Origin: Bin87 sp965204905
GTDB taxonomy: Bacteria; Chloroflexota; Dehalococcoidia; Lucifugimonadales; UBA3495
Assembly (NCBI GenBank): GCA_965204905.1
Contig: OZ242042.1
Coordinates: 3,534,001 to 3,598,000, forward strand
Length of the DNA: 64,000 nt
Direction of reading: 5' to 3'
Each line of letters starts with the position of its first letter. The stretch's first letter is position 1. A program made the position numbers and the translations under genes. The notes under the pieces are model-generated. The model saw nothing but the letters and a program-made list of their open reading frames with translations. It had not been told where the DNA came from and made no database searches. Of the stretch, positions 42,177 to 51,026 are shown piece by piece.

Positions 42177-43154
42177 ATGCGCGCAGTCTGGTATGAGGAA
42201 AACGGGGATGCTTCGGTGTTGCAATTCGGTGAAATGGCCGATCCCGAGCCGGGCCCGGGCGAAGTGCGCGTCCGCGTCGTAACGTCGGGAGTGAACCCGT
42301 CAGACTGGAAACGCCGGCAGAACGCCGGTCCCGGTACGGCTTTCCCTCGCGTAATTCCCAACCAGGACGGAGCCGGCATCATCGATCAAGTGGGCGGAGG
42401 CGTACCGGAATTACGGATTGGTGAGCGGGTGTGGCTGTACCAGTCGCAGTTCGGCCGGCCCTTCGGCACCGCTGCCGAGTACACCGTGCAGCCGTCTGAC
42501 CGGGCGGTGCGGATGCCCGACAACGTGGACTTTGTCTTGGCCGCCGGGCTGGGCGTGCCGGCGCTAACGGCGCACCGCTGCGTATTCGCCGACGGGTCGG
42601 TGAGCGGCAAGACCGTGCTGGTGCCCGGCGGCGCGGGAGCCGTGGGCAACATGGCGTTGCAGATGGCTCGAATCGGCGGCGCGACCAACATCATCAGCAC
42701 CGTCAGCGGCGACTCCAAGGCCGAAATCGCCCGACAAGCCGGCGCCCACCACACCGTGAACTACCGCACCGAGGACACCGCCGCGCGTGTTTTGGAACTC
42801 ACGGGCGGCGAGGGAGTTGACCTGATCGTGGAGGTGGACTACTCGGGCAACTTTGCCGTGAGCCAGCGGATCATCAAGCGGAGCGGCAGCATCACGATTT
42901 ACGCGGCCGGCGACGGACCGCCGCCGCCGTTCCAGTTCCCGGTCAGCAACGTCAACGTGCGTCACGTGTTGGTGTACGACATGCCGGAAGAAGCCAAGAC
43001 TGCCGGCGTCGAGGACACCAACCGCTGGTTGGCGTCGGGCGAACTGGTGGGCATGGACGGCCCCCATTTCCCGCTGGAAGACACGGCCGGCGCGCACGAG
43101 GCGGTGCGGGCAGCCACGGTAGGCAAGGTCGTCATCGACGTCCGCCAAGCCTAG
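42177..43154 (+). CDS. NADPH:quinone reductase / zinc-type alcohol dehydrogenase family
   Basis: 325 residues from ATG 42177, GGAGGA at 42164-42169. MDR fold: EPGPGEVRVRVVTSGVNPSDWKRRQ, NQDGAGIIDQVG, then the nucleotide site VLVPGGAGAVGNMALQMARIGGA (about 142-164) and GGEGVDLIVEVDYSGN. The catalytic zinc Cys/His are missing, as in quinone oxidoreductases. Expected to use NADPH on quinones or enones in the cytoplasm. Confidence 0.9.
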   Translation: MRAVWYEENGDASVLQFGEMADPEPGPGEVRVRVVTSGVNPSDWKRRQNAGPGTAFPRVIPNQDGAGIIDQVGGGVPELRIGERVWLYQSQFGRPFGTAAEYTVQPSDRAVRMPDNVDFVLAAGLGVPALTAHRCVFADGSVSGKTVLVPGGAGAVGNMALQMARIGGATNIISTVSGDSKAEIARQAGAHHTVNYRTEDTAARVLELTGGEGVDLIVEVDYSGNFAVSQRIIKRSGSITIYAAGDGPPPPFQFPVSNVNVRHVLVYDMPEEAKTAGVEDTNRWLASGELVGMDGPHFPLEDTAGAHEAVRAATVGKVVIDVRQA

Positions 43155-43203
43155 GCCGCGTCAACCAATCTGGTCCATCCCGTAAATCGACGCGAAATAT
43201 CCC

Positions 43204-43232
43204 TTGACATCGCCTGCAAGAACGGATAATCT
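43204..43232 (+). promoter_or_regulatory. Sigma-70-type promoter of the RNA candidate
   Basis: TTGACA at 43204-43209, 17-base spacer, TAATCT at 43227-43232. No coding frame of useful length follows, so it should drive an untranslated RNA starting near 43239. Confidence 0.7.
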
Positions 43233-43238
43233 AATATC

Positions 43239-43516
43239 AGCCAAGGCATAAACGCGCGTTTCATCAATTTTAAGAGAGGCAGAACTTCCCTTCGACGGCC
43301 AACCCCGTCAGTTTTCAAAATCGCAACCGATCCAGGTGGCAACCGTTGCTTAACGACCTAACGCCCCACCATCGATGCCGCACTGGAATCACCGGGACCC
43401 TTCGGACCCGCGTGGAGGGATGCAACCAAATCGTCCTGCGACCACGGAACGACCGTTGAAATAGTTGCGTACCCCCCGGCCGTACGCTGACAACGAAGGG
43501 AACAACTGCCTCTCGC
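43239..43516 (+). ncRNA. Candidate structured RNA of unknown class
   Basis: Two 9-bp long-range helices close the region: GAGAGGCAG (43274-43282) with CTGCCTCTC (43506-43514), and TTCCCTTCG (43286-43294) with CGAAGGGAA (43494-43502), separated by a symmetric 3x3 loop. Inside are local stems: GACGG/CCGTC (43294-43309), GGTGGC/GCCCCACC around 43336-43370, and GCGTAC/GTACGC (43467-43487). It has its own promoter and the window shows no protein frame here. I see no RNase P, tmRNA, SRP or 6S signature. Confidence 0.6.
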
Positions 43517-43564
43517 CAATATCAACCCAAAGGAGAACGCCAGAACATCCAGAGTATTATGACG

Positions 43565-44032
43565 CTACCGCCCTTCGTAGCGGGAAGGGCGTTCAATCAT
43601 CGCCCGTTCCAGCGCCACCTTCAGCCGCTCGCTGAAAAAGCGGCTGGTGGAGGAAACGATGCGGTGCTCCTGCCGATCTTCCCGGTTGGTGGGCAGCGTC
43701 ACGATGACGTGATAGACCTTGAACTTGTTGGAGCGAATGCGGTTGCTCCACCAGGTAACGGCCACGGCCACCAGCACCACGAAGATGCCCATAGTGAGCC
43801 ACGCGCCGGCGAAACCACCCACCGCCGCCACTGCGATTCCGATAATCCCGCCGCCCCCCACGGTGCGCCACCAGCGGATGGGCGGCCGGTCGGATTCCTC
43901 CTCCACGACCTCCATTTCCACGGACAAGATGTCCTCAATGCGGTATTCCTTGCCCTGGGGCTCGATGAACCGCTCGTAAGTCACCAGCGCGCCGTGCTCT
44001 TTGAACAGCACCCGTTCCTTGGATACGGCCAT
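43565..44032 (-). CDS. Hypothetical membrane protein
   Basis: 155 residues from ATG 44032 (GGGAG upstream). The N-terminal soluble part ends EVVEEESDRPPIRWWRTVGG; two hydrophobic segments follow (about 60-95), then a soluble C-terminus (VYHVIVTLPTNREDRQEHRIVSSTSRFFSERLKVALERAM) with a PH-like, strand-rich character. Resembles the DUF6232 group but I am not sure. It follows an SDR gene by 13 bases on the same strand. Confidence 0.6.
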   Translation of the reverse strand: MAVSKERVLFKEHGALVTYERFIEPQGKEYRIEDILSVEMEVVEEESDRPPIRWWRTVGGGGIIGIAVAAVGGFAGAWLTMGIFVVLVAVAVTWWSNRIRSNKFKVYHVIVTLPTNREDRQEHRIVSSTSRFFSERLKVALERAMIERPSRYEGR

Positions 44033-44045
44033 GATGCGCTCCCGG

Positions 44046-44816
44046 TTACTGCGCCGTGGTGCCACCGTCGATGACCAGTTCGGAACCGGTCATAAAGGAC
44101 GATTCATCGGAGGCCAGGAACACGATGCCGTAGGCGATGTCGTCCGCGTTGCCCACCCGCCCGATGGGAATGCGCTCGTTGATCCACGCGAAATGCCGTT
44201 CGTTCTGGTAACTGCCGTGGGTCAATGGCGTCCGGCAGTAGCCGGGATGTATGGAGTTGACGCGGATGTTGTCGCCAGCGTACTGCATCGCGGCGGACTT
44301 GGTGAGCAGGCGAATCGCGCCTTTCGCGGCGTGGTACGCGGTGGAAGTTGGGCTGCCCACGAGGCCGTAGATTGAGGATATGTTGACGATGGAACCGCCG
44401 CCGGCTTTCAGCATCTCCGGCACGCCGTGCTTGATGCCCAGGAATGTCCCCTTGGCGTGGACGTCGATCTGGCCGTCCCAGGCCTCTTCGGTGGTTTCCT
44501 CAACGGTGTAGCGCGCGCCGGTGCCGGCGTTGTTGACCAGCACGTTTAGGGTTCCGTAGGCCGATACAGTGGCGGCAACGGCGTCGATCCAGTCCTGCTC
44601 GTTCGTGACGTCGAGCTTGACGAACGTGGCGTCGCCACCCGCGGCGCGAATATGCTCGGCGGTGCGCTCTCCGTTCTCGGTGTTGATGTCGCCCAGCACG
44701 ACCTTTGCGCCTTCCTGGCAGAACATCCGGGCCGCCGCGCCGCCGAAGCCCATCAGCTCGCCCTCGACGCCGCTGGCCGCCCCGCTGATCAACGCAACCT
44801 TGCCTTCCAACCGCAT
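44046..44816 (-). CDS. Short-chain dehydrogenase/reductase
   Basis: 256 residues. SDR features: KVALISGAASG..GGAAAR, where the usual TGxxxGxG glycine loop carries a short insertion (VEGELMGFG), LDVT, NVLVNNAG, catalytic Ser in IVNISSIYG and YHAAKG (Tyr-Lys), and IHPGYCRTPLT. Cofactor NAD(P). Substrate unknown. A second SDR is at 47488-48270. Confidence 0.92.
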   Translation of the reverse strand: MRLEGKVALISGAASGVEGELMGFGGAAARMFCQEGAKVVLGDINTENGERTAEHIRAAGGDATFVKLDVTNEQDWIDAVAATVSAYGTLNVLVNNAGTGARYTVEETTEEAWDGQIDVHAKGTFLGIKHGVPEMLKAGGGSIVNISSIYGLVGSPTSTAYHAAKGAIRLLTKSAAMQYAGDNIRVNSIHPGYCRTPLTHGSYQNERHFAWINERIPIGRVGNADDIAYGIVFLASDESSFMTGSELVIDGGTTAQ

Positions 44817-44884
44817 CGCAAAACCTCCTGTACTGACGCTGGACGGATCCTGTTGGGCGGCATTATAGCAGGCGCCGACAAGAA

Positions 44885-45661
44885 TCAGTTCTCAGACCGT
44901 TGGCCCCCCAGTTGTTCTTCCAACTGCCGTATCCGGGCTTGCAGCGCAACGCGTTCTGCTTCATGTGCGGCGCGTTCCGCTTCGAGGGCCTCCCGTTTCG
45001 CTCTGAGGGCCGCCCGTTCCTGACGCCAGTTTTCCAGGTACATTCCTGTAGCCGGGTCGTAGAATCGCGGCCAGCCTGCATCCCAGCACAGGGACAGCCC
45101 CATAACTTCGCTGTACCCTTTGAGCGCTCCGTCGGGTTCGGTAGTCAGCTCTATGGGAGCATAAGCTCCGCTGACCAGACGCCAGCCGGACATGGGCGCC
45201 CCGTGATGATCGCCGCCGCTGGGGTCGAACCGCCAGTATTCGTCAATACCGATGGCGGCGTACACGCGAGGTTTGACAATGGTATCCGACGGGCCGGTGC
45301 TCAGTGAACCGACTTCCAGGGCCAGGTCCGGCGGCTTGCCAGCTTCCCAGGGCAGGTAGATGCGACGCCGGCGAATGGCGGCCTGGTCAACTCCGAAGGA
45401 CAGATAGATGTCGGGCTGCCTCCGGACGTTGAGATTCGACGGGTCGTAGCAGAGGATGGTGTTGCTGCTCAGGAAAACGTCCGGGCGATGACCGAAGTCG
45501 GTGAACCGGCTGCCCATTATGCCGAGGATTTCCTGGATCACGGGTTCCTGTTCCATGGCGTCGGGCATCGACTCCGGTTCGTCGGGGTTGTAGTCCAGGC
45601 TGGCGTAGTCGATTTCGCCCCGCTTGACGTAGGGCAGCATTGTGGTTCCGGTTGCAGTCAT
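44885..45661 (-). CDS. Uma2-family (DUF820) nuclease-like protein with coiled coil
   Basis: 258 residues from ATG 45661. The Uma2 PD-(D/E)xK-like core: RRQPDIYLSF (first Asp), AGKPPDLALEVGSLSTGPSDTIVKPRVYAAIGIDEYWRFDP (ExG..S replacing ExK, and EYW). A C-terminal coiled coil (RAALRAKREALEAERAAHEAERVALQARIRQLEEQL) is common in this family. Many such genes occur in cyanobacteria and Chloroflexota; role unknown. Divergent from the MBL gene, with TATAAT at 45750. Confidence 0.87.
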   Translation of the reverse strand: MTATGTTMLPYVKRGEIDYASLDYNPDEPESMPDAMEQEPVIQEILGIMGSRFTDFGHRPDVFLSSNTILCYDPSNLNVRRQPDIYLSFGVDQAAIRRRRIYLPWEAGKPPDLALEVGSLSTGPSDTIVKPRVYAAIGIDEYWRFDPSGGDHHGAPMSGWRLVSGAYAPIELTTEPDGALKGYSEVMGLSLCWDAGWPRFYDPATGMYLENWRQERAALRAKREALEAERAAHEAERVALQARIRQLEEQLGGQRSEN

Positions 45662-45807
45662 TCGATACCCTCCGCGCAGTTGGAAGCGTGCCGGGCCGGA
45701 TGGTGAACGCAATTCTACCATCCGGCCCGCCGCCGGCGATTACCGAGTATAATGCTGTCGCGGAATCTCCCGACATATATGCGGGATTCCAGAGGAGGAA
45801 CGTCCAG

Positions 45808-46941
45808 ATGCCCGACTACTTCACGGAGGTGGATGTCCTCCGCAACGGCGATTCGGCCGGCAACGGCATGACGCTGCGCCTGACCGACCCCCATGGCCGA
45901 ACGATTCACACCGTGGCGGTGCCTCAGGAAGGACATTCGCACACCGGGCCGACCTGGGCGTACATTTTCGAGAACGAGGGGCTGACCCTCATCGATCCGG
46001 GAGCAGAGGTATCCTTTGACCTGCTGAAGTCGGGCATGGCGCTGGGCGGCCTGGAAGTCGGCGACATCGAGCGGGTGATCATCACCCACGGCCATGCCGA
46101 CCATGACGGCGGCGTGGCGCGGGTGATCGAAGCCTCGGGCGCAGAACTGTGGGCGCACGACATCTACCAGCCACTGCTGCCCTTTGATCCGCGAGATTTA
46201 CAATTCATGGCGTCGTCGCCCATCCACCAGGCGATGTGGGAAACGGCCCGGGCCAACGGATTCAGCCCGTCGAACTCCGAGGAACGCGAACGCTACATGG
46301 CGTCGCGGCGCACTCACCAGGTGGGGCATCACATTGGGCACGGAGAGCAGCAGGGCGAGTTGAAGTACATGCACGCGCCGGGTCATTCGCCGGACGAGAT
46401 CTGCGCCGTGATCGACAACGGTCCCGGCAGCGGGATGGTGTTCACCGGCGACCACGTGCTGCCGGAGATCAGCCCACACCCCACGATGAAAACGGCGTTC
46501 AACCGGGCGGTGCTCAGCAGCCTGCCCGTCCACTACCAGGACCCGGACGAGTCCTTCGGACTGCTGACCTACCTGCGCTCGCTACAGCGGGTGGCCGACC
46601 TGGGGGCGGAGGTGGCCGTCCTGCCGGCCCACCGCCTGTACAACAACCACAAGTTCAACTTCCAGACCACGCAGCGGGCGGCGGACCTCATCCGGTTCCA
46701 CGCGCGCCGTCTGGGTCGCATCCTGGTAACGGCGGGGCCGGAGCCGCAGCCTCTGGAGGACGTGACCCGGCAAACGTTCGAGCGGCGCAAGCTGGAGGGC
46801 GGCAACTTCTTCGCCGCGCTCACCGAGGTGGTGGCCCACATCGAGTTGCTGGAAGACTCCGGCGACATGGAGGTCACCGACGACCACCGGCTGCGTCGCA
46901 CGGGCCGCGAAAACTACCAGGACCTGCTGCGGGCGCTGTGA
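45808..46941 (+). CDS. Metallo-beta-lactamase-fold hydrolase
   Basis: 377 residues from ATG 45808, AGGAGGAA upstream. MBL motif THGHADHDGG (about 94-103, HxHxDH), later HAPGHSPDEICAV and VFTGDHVLP, and PAHRL at the final metal position. A helical C-terminus follows (DDLIRFHARRL, then ENYQDLL). Related to glyoxalase II-like or lactonase-type hydrolases; substrate unknown. Confidence 0.9.
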   Translation: MPDYFTEVDVLRNGDSAGNGMTLRLTDPHGRTIHTVAVPQEGHSHTGPTWAYIFENEGLTLIDPGAEVSFDLLKSGMALGGLEVGDIERVIITHGHADHDGGVARVIEASGAELWAHDIYQPLLPFDPRDLQFMASSPIHQAMWETARANGFSPSNSEERERYMASRRTHQVGHHIGHGEQQGELKYMHAPGHSPDEICAVIDNGPGSGMVFTGDHVLPEISPHPTMKTAFNRAVLSSLPVHYQDPDESFGLLTYLRSLQRVADLGAEVAVLPAHRLYNNHKFNFQTTQRAADLIRFHARRLGRILVTAGPEPQPLEDVTRQTFERRKLEGGNFFAALTEVVAHIELLEDSGDMEVTDDHRLRRTGRENYQDLLRAL

Positions 46942-47049
46942 CAGAGGTCATCTTCTTTTGCCTATGCCGATGTTCCACGGCCCGTCGGAGTTCAATATCA
47001 GTCAAGGCTAACTGCTATACTGGCGCACCATTCACTTGGAGCAGTAACC

Positions 47050-47457
47050 ATGACGCAAATGACGCCGATGCAACCGTTTGACGAACTCGGCGAGACTATC
47101 GAAGATTACCGGCTTCAATCACGTTATTTTTTGGAGCGCAGCCACCAATACCTGGCCGAGGATGACCTGCATCAAGCCTCGGAAAAAGGCTGGGGCGCAG
47201 CGGCATGGATGGCGAAAGCCGTTGCTACTGCCCAGGGCTGGCAGTATGACCGGCATGAGCACTTTACCGAGGTGGTGTATCAGGCCGGCCAACTGACTGG
47301 TGATGACCGGCTCCGAACGCTGCGAGCTATTGCCAATGGATTGCACGGTAATTTCTACCAGCGAAAGAGGTTTTTGCATGCCGACGACATCGCCGGCTCG
47401 CTGGACGAGGTGGCCACACTCCTGGACATTTTGGAACCGCTAACGGAACGAAGTTGA
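47050..47457 (+). CDS. HEPN/PaREP1-like protein
   Basis: 135 residues, ATG 47050 with GGAG at 47039. All-helical: LQSRYFLERSHQYLAEDDLHQASEKGWGAAAWMAKAVATAQGW, YDRHEHFTEVVYQAGQL, NGLHGNFYQRKRFLHADDIAGSLDEVATLLDIL. The pattern is that of PaREP1/HEPN proteins, some of which are RNases in toxin-antitoxin or defence systems; no R-x4-6-H catalytic motif is obvious. No nucleotidyltransferase partner is next to it. Confidence 0.72.
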   Translation: MTQMTPMQPFDELGETIEDYRLQSRYFLERSHQYLAEDDLHQASEKGWGAAAWMAKAVATAQGWQYDRHEHFTEVVYQAGQLTGDDRLRTLRAIANGLHGNFYQRKRFLHADDIAGSLDEVATLLDILEPLTERS

Positions 47458-47487
47458 CCCGCGCACATGGAATAGGAAGGTATCGCT

Positions 47488-48270
47488 ATGTCTCTGGAAG
47501 GTAAAGTTGCTCTGGTAACCGGCGCGGGGCGCGGCATGGGTCGGGCCACGGCATTGGCGCTGGCGAATGACGGTGCCAACGTTGCGGTTACGGACATCAT
47601 GGCCGACAACGTGGAGGAAACGGCGACCGACGTGCGCGCCACCGGGCAGCAGAGCGTGGCCATCGCCGCCGACATCGGCGACGGCGACGACATCGACCGG
47701 GTAATCGCCGAGGTGGTGAGTTCGCTGGGCCGCGTTGACATCCTGGTGAACAACGCCGGGGTCACGCGGTACCTGGACATCATGGACATCACCGAGGCGG
47801 ACTGGGACCGCATCCACCGGGTGAACGCGCGAGGAGCGTTCTTCGTAATGCAGCGGACGGCGCGGCAGATGATCGACCAGGGCAACGGCGGGCGCATCGT
47901 GAATATCGCGTCCATCGCCGGCAAGGGCTACCGGGGCACCTCCAACGCGGCCTACGCCGCCAGCAAGGGCGCGGTTATCTCGATGACTCTGATCGCGGCG
48001 CACCAGTTGGCGCGCTACGACATCAACGTGAACGCCATCTGCCCGGGCTCCACCATCACCGCCATGTCCACGACGACGATGGAGCAGAGAGCGGCGGAGG
48101 CCGGCATCTCGGTGGACGAGTTGCAGGCGCAACGAGCATCCAACATCCCCATAGGGCGCGCCAACGAACCGGAGGACATCGCGGCCATGGCCGCGTTCCT
48201 GGCCAGCCCCGGAGCGCGCAACATCACGGGCCAGACCATCAACGTGGACGGCGGGCTGGTGATGCACTAG
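47488..48270 (+). CDS. Short-chain dehydrogenase/reductase (FabG-like)
   Basis: 260 residues, ATG 47488, AGGAAGG upstream. TGAGRGMGRATALAL (cofactor loop), VDILVNNAGVTRY, IVNIASIAGKGYRGTSNAAYAASKGAVI (Ser, Tyr, Lys), and NAICPGSTIT. A standard classical SDR; may act on 3-hydroxyacyl substrates or sugars. Substrate undefined. Confidence 0.92.
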   Translation: MSLEGKVALVTGAGRGMGRATALALANDGANVAVTDIMADNVEETATDVRATGQQSVAIAADIGDGDDIDRVIAEVVSSLGRVDILVNNAGVTRYLDIMDITEADWDRIHRVNARGAFFVMQRTARQMIDQGNGGRIVNIASIAGKGYRGTSNAAYAASKGAVISMTLIAAHQLARYDINVNAICPGSTITAMSTTTMEQRAAEAGISVDELQAQRASNIPIGRANEPEDIAAMAAFLASPGARNITGQTINVDGGLVMH

Positions 48271-48285
48271 ACCGCGGCGATTTAG

Positions 48286-48564
48286 ATGATTCAATCTTTT
48301 GCGGACGGCGATACGGAAGAACTGTTTTACACGGAGCGCAACCGCCGTTTCACCGCCATCTCACGAGTCGCGTTGCGAAAACTGATTCAAATGAACCAAG
48401 CGAGTGCGCTCGATGATCTGGCGGTGCCTCCGGGCAATCGGCTAGAAAGGCTCCAAGGCAGGTTGGCAGGGTTCCACTCCATTCGGGTCAACGACCAGTG
48501 GCGTATCATGTTTCGGTGGACTGATTCAGGGCCGGAGCAAGTAGCCATTGTGGATTACCACTGA
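48286..48564 (+). CDS. HigB/GraT-type toxin
   Basis: 92 residues: MIQSFADGDTEELFYTERNRRF, ALRKLIQMNQASALDDLAVPPGNRLERLQGRLAGFHSIRVNDQWRIMFRW, ending VAIVDYH. This is the HigB-1/GraT family (plasmid maintenance system killer), a ribosome-dependent RNase. It is followed 28 bases later by its HigA partner. Confidence 0.93.
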   Translation: MIQSFADGDTEELFYTERNRRFTAISRVALRKLIQMNQASALDDLAVPPGNRLERLQGRLAGFHSIRVNDQWRIMFRWTDSGPEQVAIVDYH

Positions 48565-48592
48565 CGCCAGCCCTCCTTCAAGGTTGGACATC

Positions 48593-48898
48593 ATGGGTAT
48601 GGAAAATCCGATTACACCCGGCGAAATCCTTTTGGAAGAATACCTGAAGCCTATGGGCATTTCGCAAAATGCCATGGCCCGCGCGATTGGCGTAGCCCCG
48701 CGCGCCATCAATGAAATCGTCCGTGGCAGGCGCTCTATCACGCCGGAGATGTCGATTCGGTTCGGCGCGTTTTTCGGCCAGTCCGAGCAATTCTGGCATG
48801 GGCTGCAATCCGAATGCGATTTCCGCGAGCTGAACCGGGAAAAGCAAAGCCTCACTGCCGGAATACAACCGGCTTCAACTCTGCGGCAAGCGTCATAA
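48593..48898 (+). CDS. HigA/GraA-type antitoxin
   Basis: 101 residues from ATG 48593. NPITPGEILLEEYLKPMGISQNAMARAIGVAPRAINEIVRGRRSITPEMSIRFGAFFGQSEQFWHGLQSECDF is the typical HigA family sequence. Binds the toxin and represses the operon. Third HigBA-type pair in the window. Confidence 0.94.
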   Translation: MGMENPITPGEILLEEYLKPMGISQNAMARAIGVAPRAINEIVRGRRSITPEMSIRFGAFFGQSEQFWHGLQSECDFRELNREKQSLTAGIQPASTLRQAS

Positions 48899-49026
48899 CG
48901 GTGAACTGCTCCGGCGTTCTCACTCACGCTTGCGCCGCCACAGCGCCCTGTATATTATGGCGGCTGAATCCATTGCCGTCGCCCGATGTCTGTGCCGGGG
49001 TACGGCGGAGCAAGGAGCGCATCCGC

Positions 49027-50577
49027 ATGAAATACGATTACATCGTGATTGGAGCCGGGTCGGCGGGGTCGATTATCGCCAGCCGGTTGACCGAGGACCA
49101 CAGCAAACACGTGCTGCTGATCGAGGCGGGGCCGGACTACCCCGAGTTTGAGCACCTGCCGGAAGAGGTCAAGTTCGGCTACAACACCGAAATTGACATC
49201 ATGGTCAGCGACCACAACTGGCAGTTCGTCGGGAAGGGCACCGACACTTCTCACGAGATCATGGTGCCGCGCGGCAAGGTGACCGGAGGGTCCAGTGCCA
49301 TCAACGGGCAGGTGTTCCTGCGCGGCGTGCCGGAGGACTACGACGGCTGGGCGTCCGAGGGCAACGACGAATGGTCGTACACCAAGCTGCTGCCCATCTT
49401 CCGACGCATCGAGACCGACACCGACTACGGCAACGACGACTTCCACGGCGGTGAGGGTCCCATCGTGATGCACCGCTTCGCACGGGAGACGTGGCTGCCG
49501 GCGCAGAACGCATTCAGCGCGGCGTGCGTGGCCGCCGGGTTCCCTGAAACCTGGGACCATAACCACCCCGATTCCTACGGCGTGGGGCCGACCCCGTTCA
49601 ACAACCCCAACGGCATCCGCATGAGCACCAACCTGGGCTACCTGTCGGAGTCGAGGCACCGGTTGAATTTGACCATCAAGGCCAACTGCCACGTGCATCG
49701 GATTATTTTTGACGGGAACCAGGCCACCGGCGTGCAACTGGAATCCGGCGGCGAGGTGTTCACCGCCGAGGCCGACGAGATCATCCTAAGCAGCGGTGCC
49801 ATCGGATCGCCGCACATCCTGATGCTGTCGGGCATCGGGCCGGCCGACCACCTGCGGGAGATGGGCATTCCGGTGATTCACGACGCGCCGGGCGTAGGCC
49901 AGAACCTGCGCGACCATCCCACCGTGTGGTGCACCTGGCGCACCAAGCCGGAGGTTGAGCTGGACGGGTTCGCGCCGCGCTCGCAGTTGTGCCTCCGCTA
50001 CACTGCCGACGGCTCAGACCTGCGCAACGACATGAAGATCAGCATGCAGTCCTTCGCCACCGAACGGATTAACCGGGGCGGCGACCGCATGGTGCCGCTG
50101 GGCATCCGCATGAGCACGGGCATCCAACTGGCGGCCGGCGCGGGACACATGCGCTTGCAGTCCACAGATCCCTACCAGCAGCCCTTCCTGGACTACAACT
50201 ACCTACAGGAGGAGTCGGACCGGGTGCGGTTGCGGGATTCGGTGCGCCTGTGCATGCAACTCGCGGACCATCCCGAGTTCCAGACCCTGATCCAGGAGTG
50301 CATTGAGCCGCCGGCCGATGCGCTGGAGAACGATGAAGCGCTGGACGCCTGGGTGGCTCGCGAAGTAACGACGTCGCAGCACATCTCCGGCACCTGCAAG
50401 ATGGGGCCGGACAGCGACCCTATGGCGGTGGTGGACCAGTTCGGGCACGTGAAAGGCGTTACCAACCTGCGCGTCGCCGACGCCAGCGTGATGCCCGACT
50501 GCATCCGCGCCAACACCAACGTAACGTCCATGACCATCGGCGAGCGCGTCGCCGAGTTCATCAAGGAAGGCCGGTAG
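49027..50577 (+). CDS. GMC-family FAD oxidoreductase (choline dehydrogenase-like)
   Basis: 516 residues from ATG 49027 (AGGAGCG upstream). The FAD site YIVIGAGSAGSIIASRL at the N-terminus, the GMC signature PRGKVTGGSSAINGQVFLRG (about 78-97), and C-terminal HISGTCKMGPDSDPMAVVD, LRVADASVMPDCIRANTN. The catalytic His-Asn pair is present. Oxidises an alcohol to an aldehyde; substrate unknown. Followed by a GTAGGAGC hairpin repeat. Confidence 0.93.
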   Translation: MKYDYIVIGAGSAGSIIASRLTEDHSKHVLLIEAGPDYPEFEHLPEEVKFGYNTEIDIMVSDHNWQFVGKGTDTSHEIMVPRGKVTGGSSAINGQVFLRGVPEDYDGWASEGNDEWSYTKLLPIFRRIETDTDYGNDDFHGGEGPIVMHRFARETWLPAQNAFSAACVAAGFPETWDHNHPDSYGVGPTPFNNPNGIRMSTNLGYLSESRHRLNLTIKANCHVHRIIFDGNQATGVQLESGGEVFTAEADEIILSSGAIGSPHILMLSGIGPADHLREMGIPVIHDAPGVGQNLRDHPTVWCTWRTKPEVELDGFAPRSQLCLRYTADGSDLRNDMKISMQSFATERINRGGDRMVPLGIRMSTGIQLAAGAGHMRLQSTDPYQQPFLDYNYLQEESDRVRLRDSVRLCMQLADHPEFQTLIQECIEPPADALENDEALDAWVAREVTTSQHISGTCKMGPDSDPMAVVDQFGHVKGVTNLRVADASVMPDCIRANTNVTSMTIGERVAEFIKEGR

Positions 50578-50585
50578 AGTCCACG

Positions 50586-50614
50586 TAGGAGCGGGTTTGA
50601 AACCCGCCCCTACC
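50586..50614. repeat. Family D hairpin repeat
   Basis: GTAGGAGCGGGTTTG and its inverted arm AAACCCGCCCCTAC. A relative is at 50976-51002 (TAGAGGCGACGC / GCGTCGCCTCTA). Confidence 0.8.
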
Positions 50615-50630
50615 CATTGGTACGTACATC

Positions 50631-50945
50631 ATGCCTCCCGCACGCAAATGGGAACGGACTGAAGACCTGGCGGTGCTGCACCTGTACCGGGGCAAGGTAG
50701 CGCGCGACAGCCGTGAGGTAGCGGCGCTGGCCGCCGCGTTGGAGCGCAGTACGCAGTCCATCGGCGCGCGGATGCAAGCGTTCGCGGGGCTGGATCCGGC
50801 CAACCCCTACAAACCGTCCGCGAAGGCCACCGCGCTCACGCAGTCGGTTTGGGCCGAGTACCTCGCCGACCGGACGGCGATTGCCGTAGAGGGCCAGCGG
50901 GCGTATCTGGGGATACTGAACCGCTATTCGATGGGGCGGCCGTAA
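50631..50945 (+). CDS. Small helical hypothetical protein
   Basis: 104 residues, ATG 50631. RKWERTEDLAVLHLYRG, AALAAALERSTQSIGARMQAFAGLDP suggest a SANT/Myb-like or similar small helix-turn-helix fold; this resembles small proteins seen near nuclease genes. No partner recognised here. It lies between two hairpin repeats. Confidence 0.6.
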   Translation: MPPARKWERTEDLAVLHLYRGKVARDSREVAALAAALERSTQSIGARMQAFAGLDPANPYKPSAKATALTQSVWAEYLADRTAIAVEGQRAYLGILNRYSMGRP

Positions 50946-50975
50946 AGACGCACTGGACCATCGAGAGATGAAAAC

Positions 50976-51002
50976 GTAGAGGCGACGCATGCGTCGCCTC
51001 TA
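50976..51002. repeat. Palindromic hairpin between convergent genes
   Basis: Arms TAGAGGCGACGCA and TGCGTCGCCTCTA, 27 bases overall. Lies between the stops of two convergent genes and could serve as a bidirectional terminator. Confidence 0.75.
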
Positions 51003-51026
51003 CACATTTCTGCGTACTACTGTGGT

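Noticed and set aside
43151..43342. 63-codon minus-strand frame over the RNA candidate
   Set aside because: No ribosome site or motif, and the promoter and pairing are on the plus strand.
43239..43516. RNase P RNA, tmRNA, SRP RNA or 6S RNA
   Set aside because: Their conserved sequence motifs and end structures are not present, and the inner part has local stems, not one long rod.
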